Under the pieces are notes generated by a model that saw only the letters and a program-made list of their open reading frames with translations, searched no databases and was not told the origin of the DNA. Positions 1 through 10,663 of a stretch of 64,000 nt of DNA are shown one piece after another; positions within the stretch are counted from its first letter, which is position 1; each line of letters starts with the position of its first letter. The stretch lies in assembly GCF_900105305.1 (NCBI RefSeq), contig NZ_LT629765.1, positions 2,569,086 through 2,633,085 on the forward strand, in the 5' to 3' direction. The position numbers and the translations under genes were made by a program. Origin of the DNA: Corynebacterium timonense (GTDB lineage: Bacteria > Actinomycetota > Actinomycetes > Mycobacteriales > Mycobacteriaceae).

Positions 1-386
1 AGCTGCCCGGCGAGAACATCCGCGTCTTTCCCATCTCCAACTGGACGGAGGCCGACGTCTGGGAGTACATCGGCGCCCGCGCCATCACGCTGCCCGACAT
101 CTACTTCGCGCACGACCGCGAGGTGTTCAACCGCGACGGCATGTGGCTGACGGCGGGCGCGTGGGGAGGCCCGCGCGAGGACGAGACCCTCGAGGTGCGC
201 CGCGTGCGCTACCGCACCGTGGGCGACATGTCCTGCACCGGCGCGGTCGACTCCGAGGCGACGACGATCGACGAGGTCCTCGCCGAGATCGCCAACTCCA
301 CCCTGACCGAGCGCGGCGCGACCCGCGCCGACGACCGGCTCAGCGAGTCTTCGATGGAGGACCGCAAGAAGGAGGGCTACTTCTGA
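1..386 (+). CDS. cysD: Sulfate adenylyltransferase subunit 2, 3' part
   Basis: Small subunit of ATP sulfurylase, which makes adenylylsulfate from ATP and sulfate in assimilatory sulfate reduction. Only the C-terminal ~127 residues are present; the reading frame is open from base 3. The visible part carries the conserved FPISNWTEADVWEYI segment and the family's C-terminal basic tail ending KKEGYF. Its stop TGA overlaps the cysN start by one base (386), so the two subunits are translationally coupled. Identification rests on the C-terminal motif and on the cysN-cysY-cysZ neighbours. It is truncated by the window edge, not broken. Confidence 0.93.
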   Translation, partial: LPGENIRVFPISNWTEADVWEYIGARAITLPDIYFAHDREVFNRDGMWLTAGAWGGPREDETLEVRRVRYRTVGDMSCTGAVDSEATTIDEVLAEIANSTLTERGATRADDRLSESSMEDRKKEGYF

Positions 387-1654
387 TGACCGTCTCCACT
401 GTTTTGTCGCAGCGCCAGACCCTGCGCCTGTGCACCGCCGGCTCCGTCGACGACGGCAAGTCCACCTTCGTCGGCCGCCTGCTGCACGACACCAAGTCGG
501 TCCTCGCCGACCAGCTCGCCAGCGTCGAACGCACCTCGGCCGACCGCGGCTTCGAGGGCCTCGACCTGAGCTTGCTTGTCGACGGCCTGCGCGCCGAGCG
601 CGAACAAGGCATCACGATCGACGTCGCCTACCGCTACTTCGCCACCGACAAGCGCACCTTCATCCTCGCCGACACCCCGGGCCACGTGCAGTACACCCGC
701 AACACGGTCACCGGCATGTCCACCTCCCAGGTCGTCGTGCTGCTTGTCGACGCCCGCCACGGCGTCGTCGAGCAAACCGTGCGCCACCTCAACGTCGCCG
801 CCCTGCTCGGCGTGAAGACGGTCATCCTGGCCGTGAACAAGATCGACCTCGTCGACTACTCCCACGACGTCTTCGACACCATCCGCGCCGAGTTCGAGTC
901 CAAAGCCGCCGAGCTGGGTATTTCCGACCCCCACGTGGTGCCCATCTCGGCGCTGCGCGGCGACAACGTCGCCGAGCGCTCCACGAACATGGACTGGTAC
1001 GAGGGACCGACCGTGCTCGACCTTCTGGAGGAGATCCCCGTCCAGTCCGGCCGCGCCCTCGACCTCGACTTCCGTTTCCCGATCCAGTACGTGCTGCGCG
1101 AACACGCGAGCGACTACCGCGGCTACGCCGGGCGCGTCACCGCCGGCCGCGTCGCGGTGGGCGAGACCGTGAGCGCCTCCGGCCGCACCACGACGGTGAC
1201 GCACATCGACACCGCCGACGGCACCCAGGACTCCGCGGTGGCGGGGGAGTCGGTGGCGCTGCGCCTCGCCGACGACATCGACCTCGCCCGCGGCGACCTC
1301 ATCGCCGGCGGCGACACCCCCGAGACGGTGCGCGAGTTCGCGGCCACCGTCGTCGGCCTCACGGAGAAGAACATCGCGGCCGGCGCGACCGTCAAGCTGC
1401 GCTACGGCGCCGCCCTCGTGCGCGCCCGCGTGACCAGCATCGACCGCCTCGTGGACATCGATTCCCCCGCGGGGGACGTGGACAACCCGGAGGCTGTCGG
1501 CCTCAACGACATCGCCCACGTGACCATCCAGACCGCCCGGGACGTCCCCGCCGAGAACTACGCCGCGCGCGGCGCGGTGGGCAACTTCCTGCTCATCGAC
1601 AACGCCTCCGGCGCCACCCTCGCCGCCGGCTTTGTGGGAACGCGCCTGCGGTAA
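386..1654 (+). CDS. cysN: Sulfate adenylyltransferase subunit 1 (GTPase)
   Basis: GTP-hydrolysing large subunit of ATP sulfurylase; 422 residues. The GTPase motifs are visible: P-loop GSVDDGKS at residues 19-26, DTPGH at 96-100 and NKID at 151-154, followed by EF-Tu-like beta-barrel domains. The length fits a CysN without a fused APS kinase. The start at 386 is chosen because it overlaps the cysD stop and begins the conserved N-terminus; upstream in-frame starts would lie inside cysD. In Corynebacterium glutamicum the homologous operon is cysIXHDNYZ, controlled by the McbR/CysR cascade; the promoter would lie outside this window. Confidence 0.96.
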   Translation: MTVSTVLSQRQTLRLCTAGSVDDGKSTFVGRLLHDTKSVLADQLASVERTSADRGFEGLDLSLLVDGLRAEREQGITIDVAYRYFATDKRTFILADTPGHVQYTRNTVTGMSTSQVVVLLVDARHGVVEQTVRHLNVAALLGVKTVILAVNKIDLVDYSHDVFDTIRAEFESKAAELGISDPHVVPISALRGDNVAERSTNMDWYEGPTVLDLLEEIPVQSGRALDLDFRFPIQYVLREHASDYRGYAGRVTAGRVAVGETVSASGRTTTVTHIDTADGTQDSAVAGESVALRLADDIDLARGDLIAGGDTPETVREFAATVVGLTEKNIAAGATVKLRYGAALVRARVTSIDRLVDIDSPAGDVDNPEAVGLNDIAHVTIQTARDVPAENYAARGAVGNFLLIDNASGATLAAGFVGTRLR

Positions 1655-1664
1655 GGACCACGCC

Positions 1665-2360
1665 ATGGACGCGCTGATCACCCTTTCGCACGGCTCGCGG
1701 CACCCGCGGGCGAGTGCTGGCATCGACGAGCTCACCCGGGCCGCCGGGCGCGAGCTCGGCGTCACCGCCGTTGCCGCCCACCTTGAGTTCGACACCCCGG
1801 ACCTCACCGGCGCGGCCCGCCAGCTCGCCGCCGCGGGCCACACCCGGGCCGTCGTCGTGCCGCTGCTGTTCACCCGCGCCTTCCACGCCACCGTCGACGT
1901 GCCCGCTGCACTCGACGCGGCGCGCGAGGCGAGCGGCGTCGAGCTCGTCGCCGCCGAGGGCCTGGGGCAGGGGGAAGACATCGCCGAGTTGCTCGCCGCC
2001 CGCGTCCGCCGCGACGCCCCGCACGCCTCTCGCATCGTGCTGTACCCGGTGGGGACGTCCAACGAGAAGGCCGCTCAGAAGACGGTGGCGCTCGGGGTGG
2101 GCGTCGAAAAGCAGGCTGGCACCCCCGTGACCACCGTCCCCGCGACTGGCTACGGCGAGCGCGTCGGCAGCTCCGGCGTGGCCGAGGTCGCCAGCGCTAG
2201 CGCCCACCTGCTGCCGCTCTTCGTCACCGAAGGGCTGCTGCTGGACCGGGTCTTCCGAATGTGGCCCGGCACCACCTCCGCACCGCTCGGCGCGGACCTT
2301 TCACCCATCGTCGCCGCCCGCTACCGCGCGGCGCATCCTTCCTCACACGCAAAGGTGTAA
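1665..2360 (+). CDS. cysY: Sirohydrochlorin ferrochelatase-like protein, CbiX family
   Basis: Predicted to insert iron into sirohydrochlorin, giving the siroheme cofactor of sulfite reductase. The 231-residue protein opens MDALITLSHGSRHPRAS and has the two histidines expected for CbiX/SirB chelatases, His9 and His74 (in RAFHATVDVP). A two-domain chelatase arrangement is suggested by the length. It starts 10 bases after cysN and ends 3 bases before the next start, so it belongs to the same transcript. In C. glutamicum the gene at this place is named cysY; the symbol is transferred by position and family. Confidence 0.85.
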   Translation: MDALITLSHGSRHPRASAGIDELTRAAGRELGVTAVAAHLEFDTPDLTGAARQLAAAGHTRAVVVPLLFTRAFHATVDVPAALDAAREASGVELVAAEGLGQGEDIAELLAARVRRDAPHASRIVLYPVGTSNEKAAQKTVALGVGVEKQAGTPVTTVPATGYGERVGSSGVAEVASASAHLLPLFVTEGLLLDRVFRMWPGTTSAPLGADLSPIVAARYRAAHPSSHAKV

Positions 2361-2363
2361 ATC

Positions 2364-3326
2364 ATGAACGGTTGGGTCACTCTCCTCCTCATCGCGCTGG
2401 CCGGCCTGGCGGGCCAGCTTGTCGACGGCGGGCTCGGCATGGGCTTCGGCGTCACCTCCACCACCTTCCTCGTCTTCCTCGCTGGCCTCGGCCCCGCCCA
2501 GGCCTCCGCCGTGGTGCACACCGCCGAGCTGGGCACCACGTTCGTCTCCGGACTGAGCCACTGGCGCTTCGGCAACGTGAATTGGAAGCTCGTCGCACCC
2601 CTCGCCATCCCCGGCGCCATCGGCGCCTTCGCGGGCGCGACCGTGCTGTCCAACCTGTCCACCGAGGCCGCGCAGCCGATCATGTCCGCCATCCTCGCCG
2701 TACTCGGTGGTGTGCTGATCTGGCGCTTCTCCATCCGCCTCAACCAGCGCCGCCGTCCTGAGTACAAGCAGCACTCGAAGCCCTTCCTCGGCGGGCTTGG
2801 GCTCTTCGGCGGCTTCATCGACGCCACCGGTGGCGGCGGGTGGGGCCCGGTGACCACCACCACTCTTCTCACCGCGGGCCGCAACGAGCCGCGCCGCGTG
2901 GTGGGCACCGTCAACACCGCCGAGTTCTTTGTTACCGCGGCGGCCACCGCCGGCTTCGTCCTCGGGATGTGGCAGGACCTGGTGGACAACCTCGCGGCCG
3001 TCGTCGCGCTGCTCGTCGGCGGCGTCGTCGCCGCCCCGCTGGCTGCGTGGCTGGTCACCCGACTCAACCCGGTCCTGCTCGGCGGCCTCGTGGGCACGCT
3101 CATCCTCACGCTCAACCTGCGCACCGTGCTCCGCTCGCTCGAGGTGGACGATACACTCCGCCTGATCGTGCAGGTTGTGGTGCTGGTCGGCGGCGTGGCC
3201 CTGGCCATCAACGCGTGGCTGAAGGTGCGGGAGAACTCGCGCGCGGCGGCCGAGAAGGAAGGTAACAGCAGCGGTAGCGGCAGCACGGCCCTCGACCTGT
3301 CCGAGAACGCCGACGCGCACCGCTAG
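2364..3326 (+). CDS. cysZ: TSUP-family membrane permease, probable sulfate transporter
   Basis: A 320-residue polytopic membrane protein of the TauE/SafE (TSUP) family, with about eight hydrophobic segments and the glycine-rich repeats typical of the family (AGLAGQLVDGGLGMGFG near the N-terminus and GLGLFGGFIDATGGGGWGP in the second half, the internal duplication). In C. glutamicum the last gene of the cys cluster, cysZ, is this type of permease and is assigned to sulfate uptake. The start follows cysY by 3 bases. The C-terminus is a short Ser/Gly-rich hydrophilic tail. Direction of transport (sulfate in or sulfite out) cannot be read from sequence. Confidence 0.85.
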   Translation: MNGWVTLLLIALAGLAGQLVDGGLGMGFGVTSTTFLVFLAGLGPAQASAVVHTAELGTTFVSGLSHWRFGNVNWKLVAPLAIPGAIGAFAGATVLSNLSTEAAQPIMSAILAVLGGVLIWRFSIRLNQRRRPEYKQHSKPFLGGLGLFGGFIDATGGGGWGPVTTTTLLTAGRNEPRRVVGTVNTAEFFVTAAATAGFVLGMWQDLVDNLAAVVALLVGGVVAAPLAAWLVTRLNPVLLGGLVGTLILTLNLRTVLRSLEVDDTLRLIVQVVVLVGGVALAINAWLKVRENSRAAAEKEGNSSGSGSTALDLSENADAHR

Positions 3327-3336
3327 CCTGGGGCGC

Positions 3337-3894
3337 ATGAGCATTCTTATCGTCGCGGCCATGAACGAAGAGGCCGCTGTCATCGCCGCCCGCACCGACC
3401 ACGAGGTGCTGGTCACCGGCATCGGCACGATCCCCGCCGCCGTCCGGCTGAGCCGGCGGCTCGCGGCGGGGCCCGCGCCGGAGCGCGTGGTCAACGTCGG
3501 CACCGCCGGCGCGCTTAGCGACGTCGCGGCCGGCGTGTACGAGATTTCAAGCGTGGTCAAGCACGACCACAAGGCGCTCGAGGTTCCGGGGCTGACCGAC
3601 TTTGTCTACCCGCGCCGGATTGCGCTCGAGCCCGTGAGCGACCTGCCGCAGGCGCGGTTGGCAACGGGCGATACTTTCGTCAACGACTCCGCCCTGCGCG
3701 CGGAGCTGGCGCGCGAGAGCGACCTCGTGGACATGGAAGGGTACGCGCTCGCCGCGGTGTGCGGCGAGTTCGGGGTGCCGCTGACCATGCTCAAGCAGGT
3801 CTCCGACAACGCGGACGAGTCCTCGGACGTCTCGTGGCCCGAGGCGCTCGCCGCGGCCGCGGAGGACCTGCACGGCGCGCTCGCGCGGCTGTAG
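3337..3894 (+). CDS. Nucleosidase, MTA/SAH nucleosidase-like (PNP/UDP family)
   Basis: A 185-residue protein of the purine nucleoside phosphorylase/MTAN fold. Visible motifs are the N-terminal ILIVAAMNEEA, the glycine loop VNVGTAGAL, the MEGYA segment that normally holds the ribose-binding Glu, and VSDNAD with the catalytic Asp near the end. It is shorter than E. coli MTAN (about 230 residues), so substrate specificity (methylthioadenosine, S-adenosylhomocysteine or another nucleoside) is open. It follows cysZ by 10 bases and may be co-transcribed, which would fit sulfur-compound recycling. Confidence 0.8.
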   Translation: MSILIVAAMNEEAAVIAARTDHEVLVTGIGTIPAAVRLSRRLAAGPAPERVVNVGTAGALSDVAAGVYEISSVVKHDHKALEVPGLTDFVYPRRIALEPVSDLPQARLATGDTFVNDSALRAELARESDLVDMEGYALAAVCGEFGVPLTMLKQVSDNADESSDVSWPEALAAAAEDLHGALARL

Positions 3895-3900
3895 CCCGCC

Positions 3901-4425
3901 CTACTTGGCGAACTCCTCCACGAACGCCTTGTTAAACGCCGGGAGGTCGTCCGGCGTGCGGGAAGAGATGAAGCCCTGGTCGACCACGACCTCCTCGTCC
4001 ACCCACGTGGCGCCCGCGTTGCTCAGGTCCGTCTTCAGGGAGGGGAAGGACGTGAGCGTGACGCCCTGAATCACGTCGGCGTCGGCGAGAATCCAGCCGC
4101 CGTGGCAGATGACGGCCACGGGGCGGTGGGCCTCGCGCAGCGCCTTCACCAGAGCGACCGCGTCGGAGTCAAGGCGGATCGCGTCGGCGTTGCCCGTGCC
4201 GCCGGGAAGGATGAGCCCGGCGTAGTCGTCGGCCTTGGCGTCGGCCGTGGTGACGTCGACACGCACGGCCGTGCCGTTCTTTCCTGTAATCTCCCCGGTC
4301 TCGGTGGAGATGACCTCGGTGGTTGCCCCCGCGGCCTCCGCTGCCTCCTTCGGGGAGGTCAGCTCGGAGTCTTCGAAGCCGTTGGTGGCGATGATGGCAA
4401 TCTTCGTGCCGTTCAAGTCAGACAT
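3901..4425 (-). CDS. DJ-1/PfpI family protein (type 1 glutamine amidotransferase-like)
   Basis: A 174-residue single-domain protein of the PfpI/YhbO group. The nucleophile elbow AVICHGGW places Cys107 next to His108, and Glu18 in NGFEDSEL supplies the acidic partner. Relatives act as proteases, glyoxalase III or protein deglycases in stress defence; the exact reaction cannot be decided here. A good Shine-Dalgarno (AAAGG, on the minus strand about 8 bases before ATG) supports the start at 4425. It converges on the nucleosidase gene with only a few bases between stops. Confidence 0.9.
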   Translation of the reverse strand: MSDLNGTKIAIIATNGFEDSELTSPKEAAEAAGATTEVISTETGEITGKNGTAVRVDVTTADAKADDYAGLILPGGTGNADAIRLDSDAVALVKALREAHRPVAVICHGGWILADADVIQGVTLTSFPSLKTDLSNAGATWVDEEVVVDQGFISSRTPDDLPAFNKAFVEEFAK

Positions 4426-4479
4426 GTGTGTACCTTTCTGTCGTTGCGATCAGTTCCGGTACCCACGTTAGGCAAAAGA

Positions 4480-6006
4480 TTAGTCGCCACGCATCCTTTC
4501 GTCGTCCTTCTCGGCCTCCGGGCGCTCCTCGACGGCCTGGTGGTTGCCAGGAATCTCCCTGTCGTACTGCTTCGACGGGTTCTCCTTCGAGTCGGGAACA
4601 CGTGTCGATCCCACCCCGTCCGAGTTCGCGGAACTGGGGGCCAGGCCGCGGCTGCGGCCGATGGACCGCATGCGCTTGCGGATGGCCAGGAAGGCTTCCT
4701 TCGAGTCCATCGTCTGGCTTTGCTGGGTGACTATCTTGATGTCGTCCGGGGTGATATGGCCCGCGCGGAGCGAGACCATCTCGGACCAGTAGCCGAGGAA
4801 AACGGCGGCGACGGCGGCGACCGGGACGGCGAGGAAGGCGCCGACGATGCCGAAGAGCGTGCCGCCCAGAGCCACGGCGAGCAGCACCACCGCAGCGTGC
4901 AGGCCCATGGCGCGGGACTGCAGAACCGGCTGCAGCACGTTGCCCTCGATCTGTTGGACGGCGACGACGAGGATGAGCACCAGGATCGCGTTGGTAAAGC
5001 CGTTGGAGACGAGGGCGACGATCACGGACAGGGCGCCCGCGGTGAAGGCACCGATGATGGGGATGAAGCCGGCGAAGAAGGTGAGCACGGCGAGCACCGG
5101 CCACAGGGGCACGCCGAGGAAGATAAGCCCGACGCCGATGAAGAAGGCGTCGACCGCCGAGACGATCGCCTGGGTGCGGATGAAGCCCGACAGGGTGTTC
5201 CACGAGCGCATGAGTACCTCAGTGAGGTGCCAGCCGGTGCGCACGCCCGCGTACTTGCGCAGGAAGGGCAGGAAGCGGTCGCCGTCTTTGAGGAAGAAGA
5301 AGGTGAGGATCAGCGTGAGCACGAGGGTGGTGCCGATGCTGGCCACCGCGCCGAGGCCACTAAAGACGCCGGAGGCGATCGTCGAGGCCTGGTTGCTGAT
5401 GAAACTCCTGAGTTGATTCAAGCCCTCCTGGATCTGGCCGCCCTCGACGAAGTCCACGTTCTTTTCGACGAAGCGGGCGATTTGGTTAATGCCCTGCTGG
5501 GCTTGAGCCACGAGCTCGCCGCCCTGGCGTTGCACGATCGGGGCCATGGCCGCGATGACGGCGGCGAGGATGCCGAAGGCCGCGAGGATGACGATGATCA
5601 CGGCCAGAGCGGCGGGCAGCCCAACCTTGCGCAGCGCGCGGACTGGCGGCCACAGCACGGTGCACACGATGAGGCCGAGCAGCACCGGCAGCAGGCCGAA
5701 CCACACGTAGCGCAGCAGGTAGAACAGCAGCGCGAGCGCGGCGATGATGACGATGAAGCGCAGCGCCCACGCGGCGGCGTTCCGCCCGTCGGCGGCGATG
5801 ACGTCGCCGCGGTCGATCTCCTGGCCGGACAGGCGCATCGCCGCGTCCGCCGGGGTGGGGAACATCTCCGTCTCTTCGACCTGCGTGTCGAGGGCGCCGA
5901 CGAAGTCGTTAACGTCCTTCGGCTGGCTCTTTGCGTGCTGGTTCTTGGTTTTTGAGCCGTCACGCTCCTGTGGGGAGGGGGTGGCCTTCTCATCCTTCGT
6001 ATTCAC
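4480..6006 (-). CDS. AI-2E family transporter (PerM/TqsA-like membrane protein)
   Basis: A 508-residue integral membrane protein. The order is a hydrophilic, charged N-terminus of about 80 residues, two to three membrane segments, a long amphipathic middle region, then further membrane segments with the family hallmark PIIGAFTAG, and a long hydrophilic C-terminal tail rich in Pro, Glu and Lys. The family (DUF20/PerM) includes the quorum-signal exporter TqsA and putative Na+/H+ antiporters, so substrate is not assigned. It is monocistronic in appearance and divergent from ald; the 126-base gap to ald holds both promoters. Confidence 0.88.
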   Translation of the reverse strand: MNTKDEKATPSPQERDGSKTKNQHAKSQPKDVNDFVGALDTQVEETEMFPTPADAAMRLSGQEIDRGDVIAADGRNAAAWALRFIVIIAALALLFYLLRYVWFGLLPVLLGLIVCTVLWPPVRALRKVGLPAALAVIIVILAAFGILAAVIAAMAPIVQRQGGELVAQAQQGINQIARFVEKNVDFVEGGQIQEGLNQLRSFISNQASTIASGVFSGLGAVASIGTTLVLTLILTFFFLKDGDRFLPFLRKYAGVRTGWHLTEVLMRSWNTLSGFIRTQAIVSAVDAFFIGVGLIFLGVPLWPVLAVLTFFAGFIPIIGAFTAGALSVIVALVSNGFTNAILVLILVVAVQQIEGNVLQPVLQSRAMGLHAAVVLLAVALGGTLFGIVGAFLAVPVAAVAAVFLGYWSEMVSLRAGHITPDDIKIVTQQSQTMDSKEAFLAIRKRMRSIGRSRGLAPSSANSDGVGSTRVPDSKENPSKQYDREIPGNHQAVEERPEAEKDDERMRGD

Positions 6007-6083
6007 GGTGCCTTATCTTGCCAGAACCTGGAGGGCTGGGCACAGGGCGGGGCTCTGAGTGGTAGCGCCCGGCTGCATCCTAA

Positions 6084-6099
6084 TGTAACTTAGATCACT
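6084..6099. promoter_or_regulatory. Candidate GlxR (CRP-type) binding site upstream of ald
   Basis: TGTAACTTAGATCACT matches the CRP/GlxR consensus TGTGA-N2-TA-N2-TCACA at eight of ten specified arm bases plus the central TA. It lies 34-49 bases before the ald start in the ald/AI-2E divergent region. GlxR is the cAMP-responsive global regulator of corynebacteria and carbon-source control of ald is known in C. glutamicum. The match is by eye only. Confidence 0.5.
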
Positions 6100-6132
6100 G
6101 TCATAGGTTTTGGTGAGGAAAGGAGAATTCCC

Positions 6133-7653
6133 ATGACTGTGTACGCTGCGCCCGGAACCGAGGGCTCGAAAGCGAACTTCAAGAAGCGCTACGACAACTT
6201 CATCGGCGGCGAGTGGGTCGCGCCGGTCGGAGGCGAGTACTTCGACAACGTCACTCCGGTCACGGGAGAGGTCTACTGCCAGGTCGCTCGCGGCACGGCG
6301 GAGGACATCGAGAAGGCTCTCGACGCCGCCCACGCGGCCGCCCCCGCCTTCGGGGCGACTCCGCCCGCGGAACGCGCGCTCATGCTCCTGCGCATCGCCG
6401 ACCGCATCGAGGAGCACCTCGAAGAGCTCGCCGTCGTCGAGACCTGGGAGAACGGCAAGCCCGTCCGGGAAACCCTCGCCGCGGACATCCCGCTGGCCGC
6501 CGACCACTTCCGCTACTTCGCCGGGGCGATCCGCGCGCAGGAGGGCCGCCTCTCGCAGATCGACGAGGATACGGTCGCCTACCACTTCAACGAGCCGCTT
6601 GGCGTCGTCGGCCAGATCATCCCCTGGAACTTCCCCATCCTCATGGCCGCCTGGAAGCTCGCCCCCGCGCTCGCGGCGGGCAACGCCATCGTGCTCAAGC
6701 CGGCGGAGCAGACCCCCGCCTCCATCCTCTACCTCGTCGAGCTCATCGCCGATCTCATCCCGCCGGGGGTGCTCAACATCGTCAACGGCTACGGCGACGA
6801 GGCCGGCGCCGCGCTCTCCGGTTCCGACCGAGTGGCCAAGGTGGCCTTCACGGGTTCGACCGAGGTGGGCAAGATCATCAACAAGGCCACCGCCGACAAG
6901 ATCATCCCCGTCACCCTCGAGCTGGGCGGCAAGTCCCCCTCGATCTTCTTCGAGGACATCCTAGACAAGGACGACGACTTCCGCGCCAAGGCGATCGAGG
7001 GCTTCGCCATGTTCGCCCTCAACCAGGGCGAGGTGTGCACCTGCCCCTCGCGCGCGCTGGTCCACGAGTCCATCGCGGACGAGTTCCTCGCCCTCGGCGT
7101 CGAGCGTGTGAAGAAGATCAAGGTGGGCAACCCCCTCGACACCGAGGTCATGATGGGCGCCCAAGCCTCCCAGGAGCAGATGGACAAGATCACCAGCTAC
7201 CTCGAGCTCGGCCCGCAGGAGGGCGCGCAGACCCTGACCGGAGGCGGCGTGAACACCATCGAAGGCCTCGACGGCGGCTACTTCATCGAGCCGACCGTGT
7301 TCAAGGGCACCAACGACATGCGCATCTTCCAGGAGGAGATCTTCGGCCCCGTGCTCTCCGTGGCCACCTTCACGGACTTCGACGAGGCCATCCGCATCGC
7401 CAACGACACCATCTACGGCCTCGGCGCGGGCGTGTGGTCGCGCAACGGCACCACCGCCTACCGCGCCGGGCGCGCCATCAAGGCCGGGCGCGTGTGGGTG
7501 AACCAGTACCACAGCTACCCCGCGCACGCCGCCTTCGGCGGGTACAAGCAGTCCGGCCTGGGCCGCGAGAACCACCTCATGATGCTCAGCCACTACCAGG
7601 AGACGAAGAACCTGCTCGTCTCCTACGCGGAGAAAGAGACGGGACTTTTCTAA
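6133..7653 (+). CDS. ald: Aldehyde dehydrogenase (acetaldehyde dehydrogenase type)
   Basis: NAD-dependent oxidation of acetaldehyde to acetate; 506 residues, the usual length. Visible motifs: [12 protein letters not shown] (cofactor site), FTGSTEVGK (Rossmann loop), LELGGKSP with the general-base Glu, and [11 protein letters not shown] with the nucleophile Cys302. RBS AAAGGAG lies 8 bases before ATG 6133. With adhA (26594) it would complete ethanol catabolism to acetate, which then enters through pta-ackA (41720-44271). In C. glutamicum ald responds to RamA/RamB and GlxR. Paralogues acting on other aldehydes cannot be excluded. Confidence 0.92.
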   Translation: MTVYAAPGTEGSKANFKKRYDNFIGGEWVAPVGGEYFDNVTPVTGEVYCQVARGTAEDIEKALDAAHAAAPAFGATPPAERALMLLRIADRIEEHLEELAVVETWENGKPVRETLAADIPLAADHFRYFAGAIRAQEGRLSQIDEDTVAYHFNEPLGVVGQIIPWNFPILMAAWKLAPALAAGNAIVLKPAEQTPASILYLVELIADLIPPGVLNIVNGYGDEAGAALSGSDRVAKVAFTGSTEVGKIINKATADKIIPVTLELGGKSPSIFFEDILDKDDDFRAKAIEGFAMFALNQGEVCTCPSRALVHESIADEFLALGVERVKKIKVGNPLDTEVMMGAQASQEQMDKITSYLELGPQEGAQTLTGGGVNTIEGLDGGYFIEPTVFKGTNDMRIFQEEIFGPVLSVATFTDFDEAIRIANDTIYGLGAGVWSRNGTTAYRAGRAIKAGRVWVNQYHSYPAHAAFGGYKQSGLGRENHLMMLSHYQETKNLLVSYAEKETGLF

Positions 7654-7722
7654 AAACGGGGACGAAGGCCTCGGCGGCGGGTTACAGTTCAGTCACATGT
7701 TTCTGCTAGGAAAGGACATAGC

Positions 7723-8544
7723 GTGACGCTGACCCGCCTCGCCGCACCCGTTGTCGCGGCTTCCCTCGTTTTCTCCGGTCTCGCGGCGCCCCAGGCGCAG
7801 GCGCACGAGACGGTGTACAACAAAGACACGGATACCTGCACCATCACCTTCACCGACAAGGACCAGGAGCGCGTCAACGGCGCGTACAAGGCGTTGTTTG
7901 TGCGCCTCGCGGAGCAGACCCGCGACAGCTTCACCGGGACGTACGCCGGCCAGGAGGCCAAGGGCGACGCCCAGATCGTGTGGGAGTACGGCACACGCGA
8001 CGACGTGAAGAGCGCCGCCGACCTCCCGATCCCGGCCGACCTGCGCATCTCCAACGCGCAAACCAGGCTCGCCCTCGGCGACGAGAAGGACAAGTACTGG
8101 CAGATGGTCGGCTTCCTCAACGCCTCGAAGAAGCCTGTGGTGACCGAGCGGACCATCACGATGACGCCCGAGGTCGCGGCCGAGAAGGGCGGCGTGACGT
8201 ACGGCGTGGACCTCGGCAGCGCCATCGGCGGCGTGGCCGGCGGCCTCCTGCTCGGCGGCGACACCCGCGAGCTGCGCGACCGCATCCTGGCCGCGGCGAC
8301 AGCCCACGCGCCCGAGTTCGGCGCCCCGATCCTGAGCTACGGCAAGCTTTTCGAGGCCTGCGCGAACCGCCAGAACTCCTCCGGCACCATCCTGCCGGGC
8401 AGCGCGCTGACCTCGAGCCAGGCGGCGGGCATCGGTATCGCCGGATTGGTGGCGGGGTTGCTCGCGCTCGTGGGCATCGGCTTCGCGCTGCGGCCCTTGG
8501 TTGATCAGCTCTCGGCGCAGCCGCCGATCAGGCTCTCGAGTTAG
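7723..8544 (+). CDS. Secreted, C-terminally membrane-anchored protein of unknown function
   Basis: A 273-residue protein starting at GTG 7723 behind AGGAAAGGA. Residues 1-27 form a Sec signal peptide with the cleavage-like site PQAQA-HE. The mature part has no recognised domain. Near the C-terminus a hydrophobic stretch (GIGIAGLVAGLLALVGIGFA) and a short hydrophilic tail look like a single membrane anchor. This build (signal peptide, ectodomain, C-terminal anchor) is common among corynebacterial envelope proteins. It sits alone between ald and the dnaK terminator. Function not assigned. Confidence 0.8.
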   Translation: MTLTRLAAPVVAASLVFSGLAAPQAQAHETVYNKDTDTCTITFTDKDQERVNGAYKALFVRLAEQTRDSFTGTYAGQEAKGDAQIVWEYGTRDDVKSAADLPIPADLRISNAQTRLALGDEKDKYWQMVGFLNASKKPVVTERTITMTPEVAAEKGGVTYGVDLGSAIGGVAGGLLLGGDTRELRDRILAAATAHAPEFGAPILSYGKLFEACANRQNSSGTILPGSALTSSQAAGIGIAGLVAGLLALVGIGFALRPLVDQLSAQPPIRLSS

Positions 8545-8556
8545 TGCGAGCCGTGG

Positions 8557-8592
8557 CCGCCTTCACCCCGTTGTGGGGTGGGGCGGTTTTTT
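8557..8592 (+). terminator. Rho-independent terminator after the secreted protein gene
   Basis: A GC-rich stem (CCGCC...CACCCC pairing with GGGGTG...GGCGG, 5-base loop) is followed by six T residues. It lies 13 bases after the stop at 8544 and separates this gene from the dnaK promoter region. Confidence 0.85.
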
Positions 8593-8674
8593 GCGCGTAA
8601 GGGCAGGTCAGGGCGTTTCGCGGAAAAAAGTTGAGCCGGGTGGGAACAACTTTTGTCGGCGTGCCGTTGTAGGC

Positions 8675-8695
8675 ATTGAGTGCGACGGACTCAAG
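8675..8695. promoter_or_regulatory. HAIR operator (HspR binding site) of dnaK
   Basis: ATTGAGT-N7-ACTCAAG matches the HAIR consensus CTTGAGT-N7-ACTCAAG at 13 of 14 bases. It overlaps the expected -35 region of a promoter whose -10 is TACACT at 8713-8718, about 90 bases before the dnaK start. HspR, encoded at 12668-13066, binds HAIR elements together with DnaK in actinobacteria; repression at normal temperature is inferred. Confidence 0.92.
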
Positions 8696-8712
8696 GTCTT
8701 CGGCACCGGGTG

Positions 8713-8718
8713 TACACT
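8713..8718 (+). promoter_or_regulatory. -10 element of the dnaK promoter
   Basis: TACACT fits the corynebacterial vegetative -10 consensus TANANT. It is placed 18 bases after the HAIR operator, so HspR bound there would block the -35 region. The start site is inferred, not seen. Confidence 0.6.
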
Positions 8719-8809
8719 GGTCGCCGGAAGTTGAGCCACGGGCAATCAACGTCAATAAAGAAGGGCGGCCGGCAGGCCGTCGACAAACCGTCAACAGGAG
8801 GAATCACAC

Positions 8810-10651
<1,842 letters not shown>

Positions 10652-10663
10652 GGAGGCCCGCCG

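Noticed and set aside
377..2062. Minus-strand open frame opposite cysN/cysY
   Set aside because: Shadow of coding DNA with low-complexity translation.
4102..5955. Long plus-strand open frame over the DJ-1 and AI-2E genes
   Set aside because: Low-complexity Asp/Glu/Gly/Arg translation opposite two well-supported genes.
7723..8544. Fimbrial or sortase-anchored protein
   Set aside because: No LPxTG motif; the C-terminal hydrophobic segment has only a short hydrophilic tail, so a simple anchor is more likely.
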